Below are positions 31,801-32,493 of a DNA stretch of 32,493 nt, one piece after another. Numbering within the stretch: position 1 is the first letter of the stretch; each line of letters starts with the position of its first letter. The position numbers and the translations under genes are program-made. The DNA comes from Planctomycetota bacterium. GTDB taxonomy: Bacteria; Planctomycetota; UBA1135; UBA2386. Where the stretch lies: contig JAPYTD010000052.1 of assembly GCA_029936315.1 (NCBI GenBank), forward strand, positions 1 to 32,493, read 5' to 3'. Under the pieces are notes generated by a model that did not search any database, had not been told where the DNA came from, and saw nothing but the letters and a program-made list of their open reading frames with translations.

Positions 31801-32493
31801 CGGCCGGATTCCACGGGGGTGTCGATCAGAGTATCGAGAGTATCGCGGTCGTAGCCCGCGAACTCCCTGAGCAGGGAAGTTGCTTTGCTAGCAGCCTGCA
31901 CATCGCCGGCCTTGGTGGCGGCGAGCAGGCGCATTCGATACGGCGCTGCGGCCAGCGCCGCGAGCGGATCTCTGCCGGCTGCCGGGTTGCGTTCGCCGAG
32001 CAGCCAGCGCGCCTCGCCCCGCATCGACGGGAGGCGAAGTAGCAGCTGCGCGGCCTTGCGATACAGCGTTTCGGCCCGCACGAAGTCACCAAGGTGTTCG
32101 TGATGCTGCGCCTGGAACCAGATCGCGGCGCCCTCGCTGACGCCATCGCGGCCGTCATGGAACAACCACAACCGCGACGTGATGCGGCCGAGCGGGCGCT
32201 GCATGTCGGCCTCGAAGGCCATTGAGCGCCAAAAAACCTTGAGACGCTGGCGTGAGATGTTGGCGCTGCGCGGATCCCCCTGCAGCTCGTCCACCGTTTT
32301 GGTGAAGACCTGCTCAACCAGCTCGAGATCCGCCCCGCGCAGGCGATGGGCGATGGCGGCCACCAACGGATAGCCGGACGTGCCATTGGGCCAACGACGC
32401 GCGCGACGTTGCTCACCCTCGGCATCCTCCAGCGGCAGCTGCAGCAGCAGCTCGGCACACAAGGTCACACTGTCTGCATGCAATGGCCGCGGC
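31797..32493 (-). CDS. TPR-like hypothetical protein (5' end outside window)
   Basis: The frame is open through the right edge, and the TTG near 32483 is probably internal, so only the last 231 or so residues are seen. The visible part is all helical. A TPR-like unit (HLGDFVRAETLYRKAAQLLL) is followed by RLPSMRGEARWLLGERNPAA and two more helices. Spacing and small residues fit an alpha-solenoid of a larger exported or cytoplasmic protein. The stop overlaps the YdjY-like start by 4 bp, so the two products are made together. No specific function can be assigned. Confidence 0.6.
   Translation of the reverse strand, partial: PRPLHADSVTLCAELLLQLPLEDAEGEQRRARRWPNGTSGYPLVAAIAHRLRGADLELVEQVFTKTVDELQGDPRSANISRQRLKVFWRSMAFEADMQRPLGRITSRLWLFHDGRDGVSEGAAIWFQAQHHEHLGDFVRAETLYRKAAQLLLRLPSMRGEARWLLGERNPAAGRDPLAALAAAPYRMRLLAATKAGDVQAASKATSLLREFAGYDRDTLDTLIDTPVESGR

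Noticed and set aside
1-32493. CRISPR array, prophage or intact insertion sequence
   Set aside because: No regularly spaced repeats, phage structural genes or full transposase were seen. The only mobile traces are the RAYT remnant and the tRNA-end repeat.

Overview
The window is GC-rich, gene-dense bacterial chromosome and most likely comes from a deep-branching marine-type Planctomycetota. The pointers are an ECF sigma factor coupled to a membrane Ser/Thr kinase with WD40 repeats, large secreted beta-rich proteins with a recurrent C-terminal module, a remnant of a planctomycete-style RAYT transposase, and lipid A/LPS core genes showing a true outer membrane. The lineage is an inference from gene content. 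No 16S or full-length marker is present. There is no phage, CRISPR array or intact insertion sequence.

Layout: 1-184 is the 3' end of a methionyl-tRNA synthetase-type gene. 362-505 (-) encodes a tiny Lys/Ala-rich histone-H1-like protein with an inverted repeat upstream. 921-7330 (-) is a five-gene block: a PatA-N/DUF4388-TPR-membrane-PQQ protein, a TPR-Roadblock fusion, a small Roadblock (MglB-like) protein, an MglA-like GTPase with a basic linker and C-terminal membrane anchor, and a second Roadblock protein, closed by a strong hairpin at 851-893. I regard this as the most interesting system here: a predicted membrane-tethered small-GTPase switch with three different Roadblock partners. A TPR-like gene with a hydrophilic tail (7518-8429) diverges from it.

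8487-10292 is a CPA-type cation/proton antiporter with a TrkA-like domain. 10344-12659 is gcvT-gcvH-lipoyl/octanoyl transferase, a compact lipoyl-protein cassette, followed by a decapitated HDOD fragment and a carboxymuconolactone-decarboxylase-like gene. 13943-16352 holds a divergent pair of LPS-core genes (Kdo/WaaP-type kinase, GT9 heptosyltransferase) plus a Tsr3/DTW-like probable aminocarboxypropyl transferase. 16643-18337 is a large secreted protein. 18435-18511 is tRNA-Arg(TCT), whose 3' end is repeated 99 bp downstream.

18651-21528 (-) is fabD-lpxK-lpxL with 4-bp GTGA overlaps: acyl-carrier loading, lipid A 4'-kinase and late acyltransferase. Then follow a secreted coiled-coil protein, a RAYT pseudogene, a lipoprotein, and a secreted-protein gene broken by a single-base frameshift. 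24756-29001 is the ECF sigma/kinase-WD40 pair. 29032-30921 is another large secreted protein. The window ends with a YdjY-like secreted protein and a partial TPR-like gene overlapping it by 4 bp. Several genes have a TAGACT/TAGAAT-like -10 element within 7-20 nt of the start codon, suggesting short-leader or leaderless transcripts.
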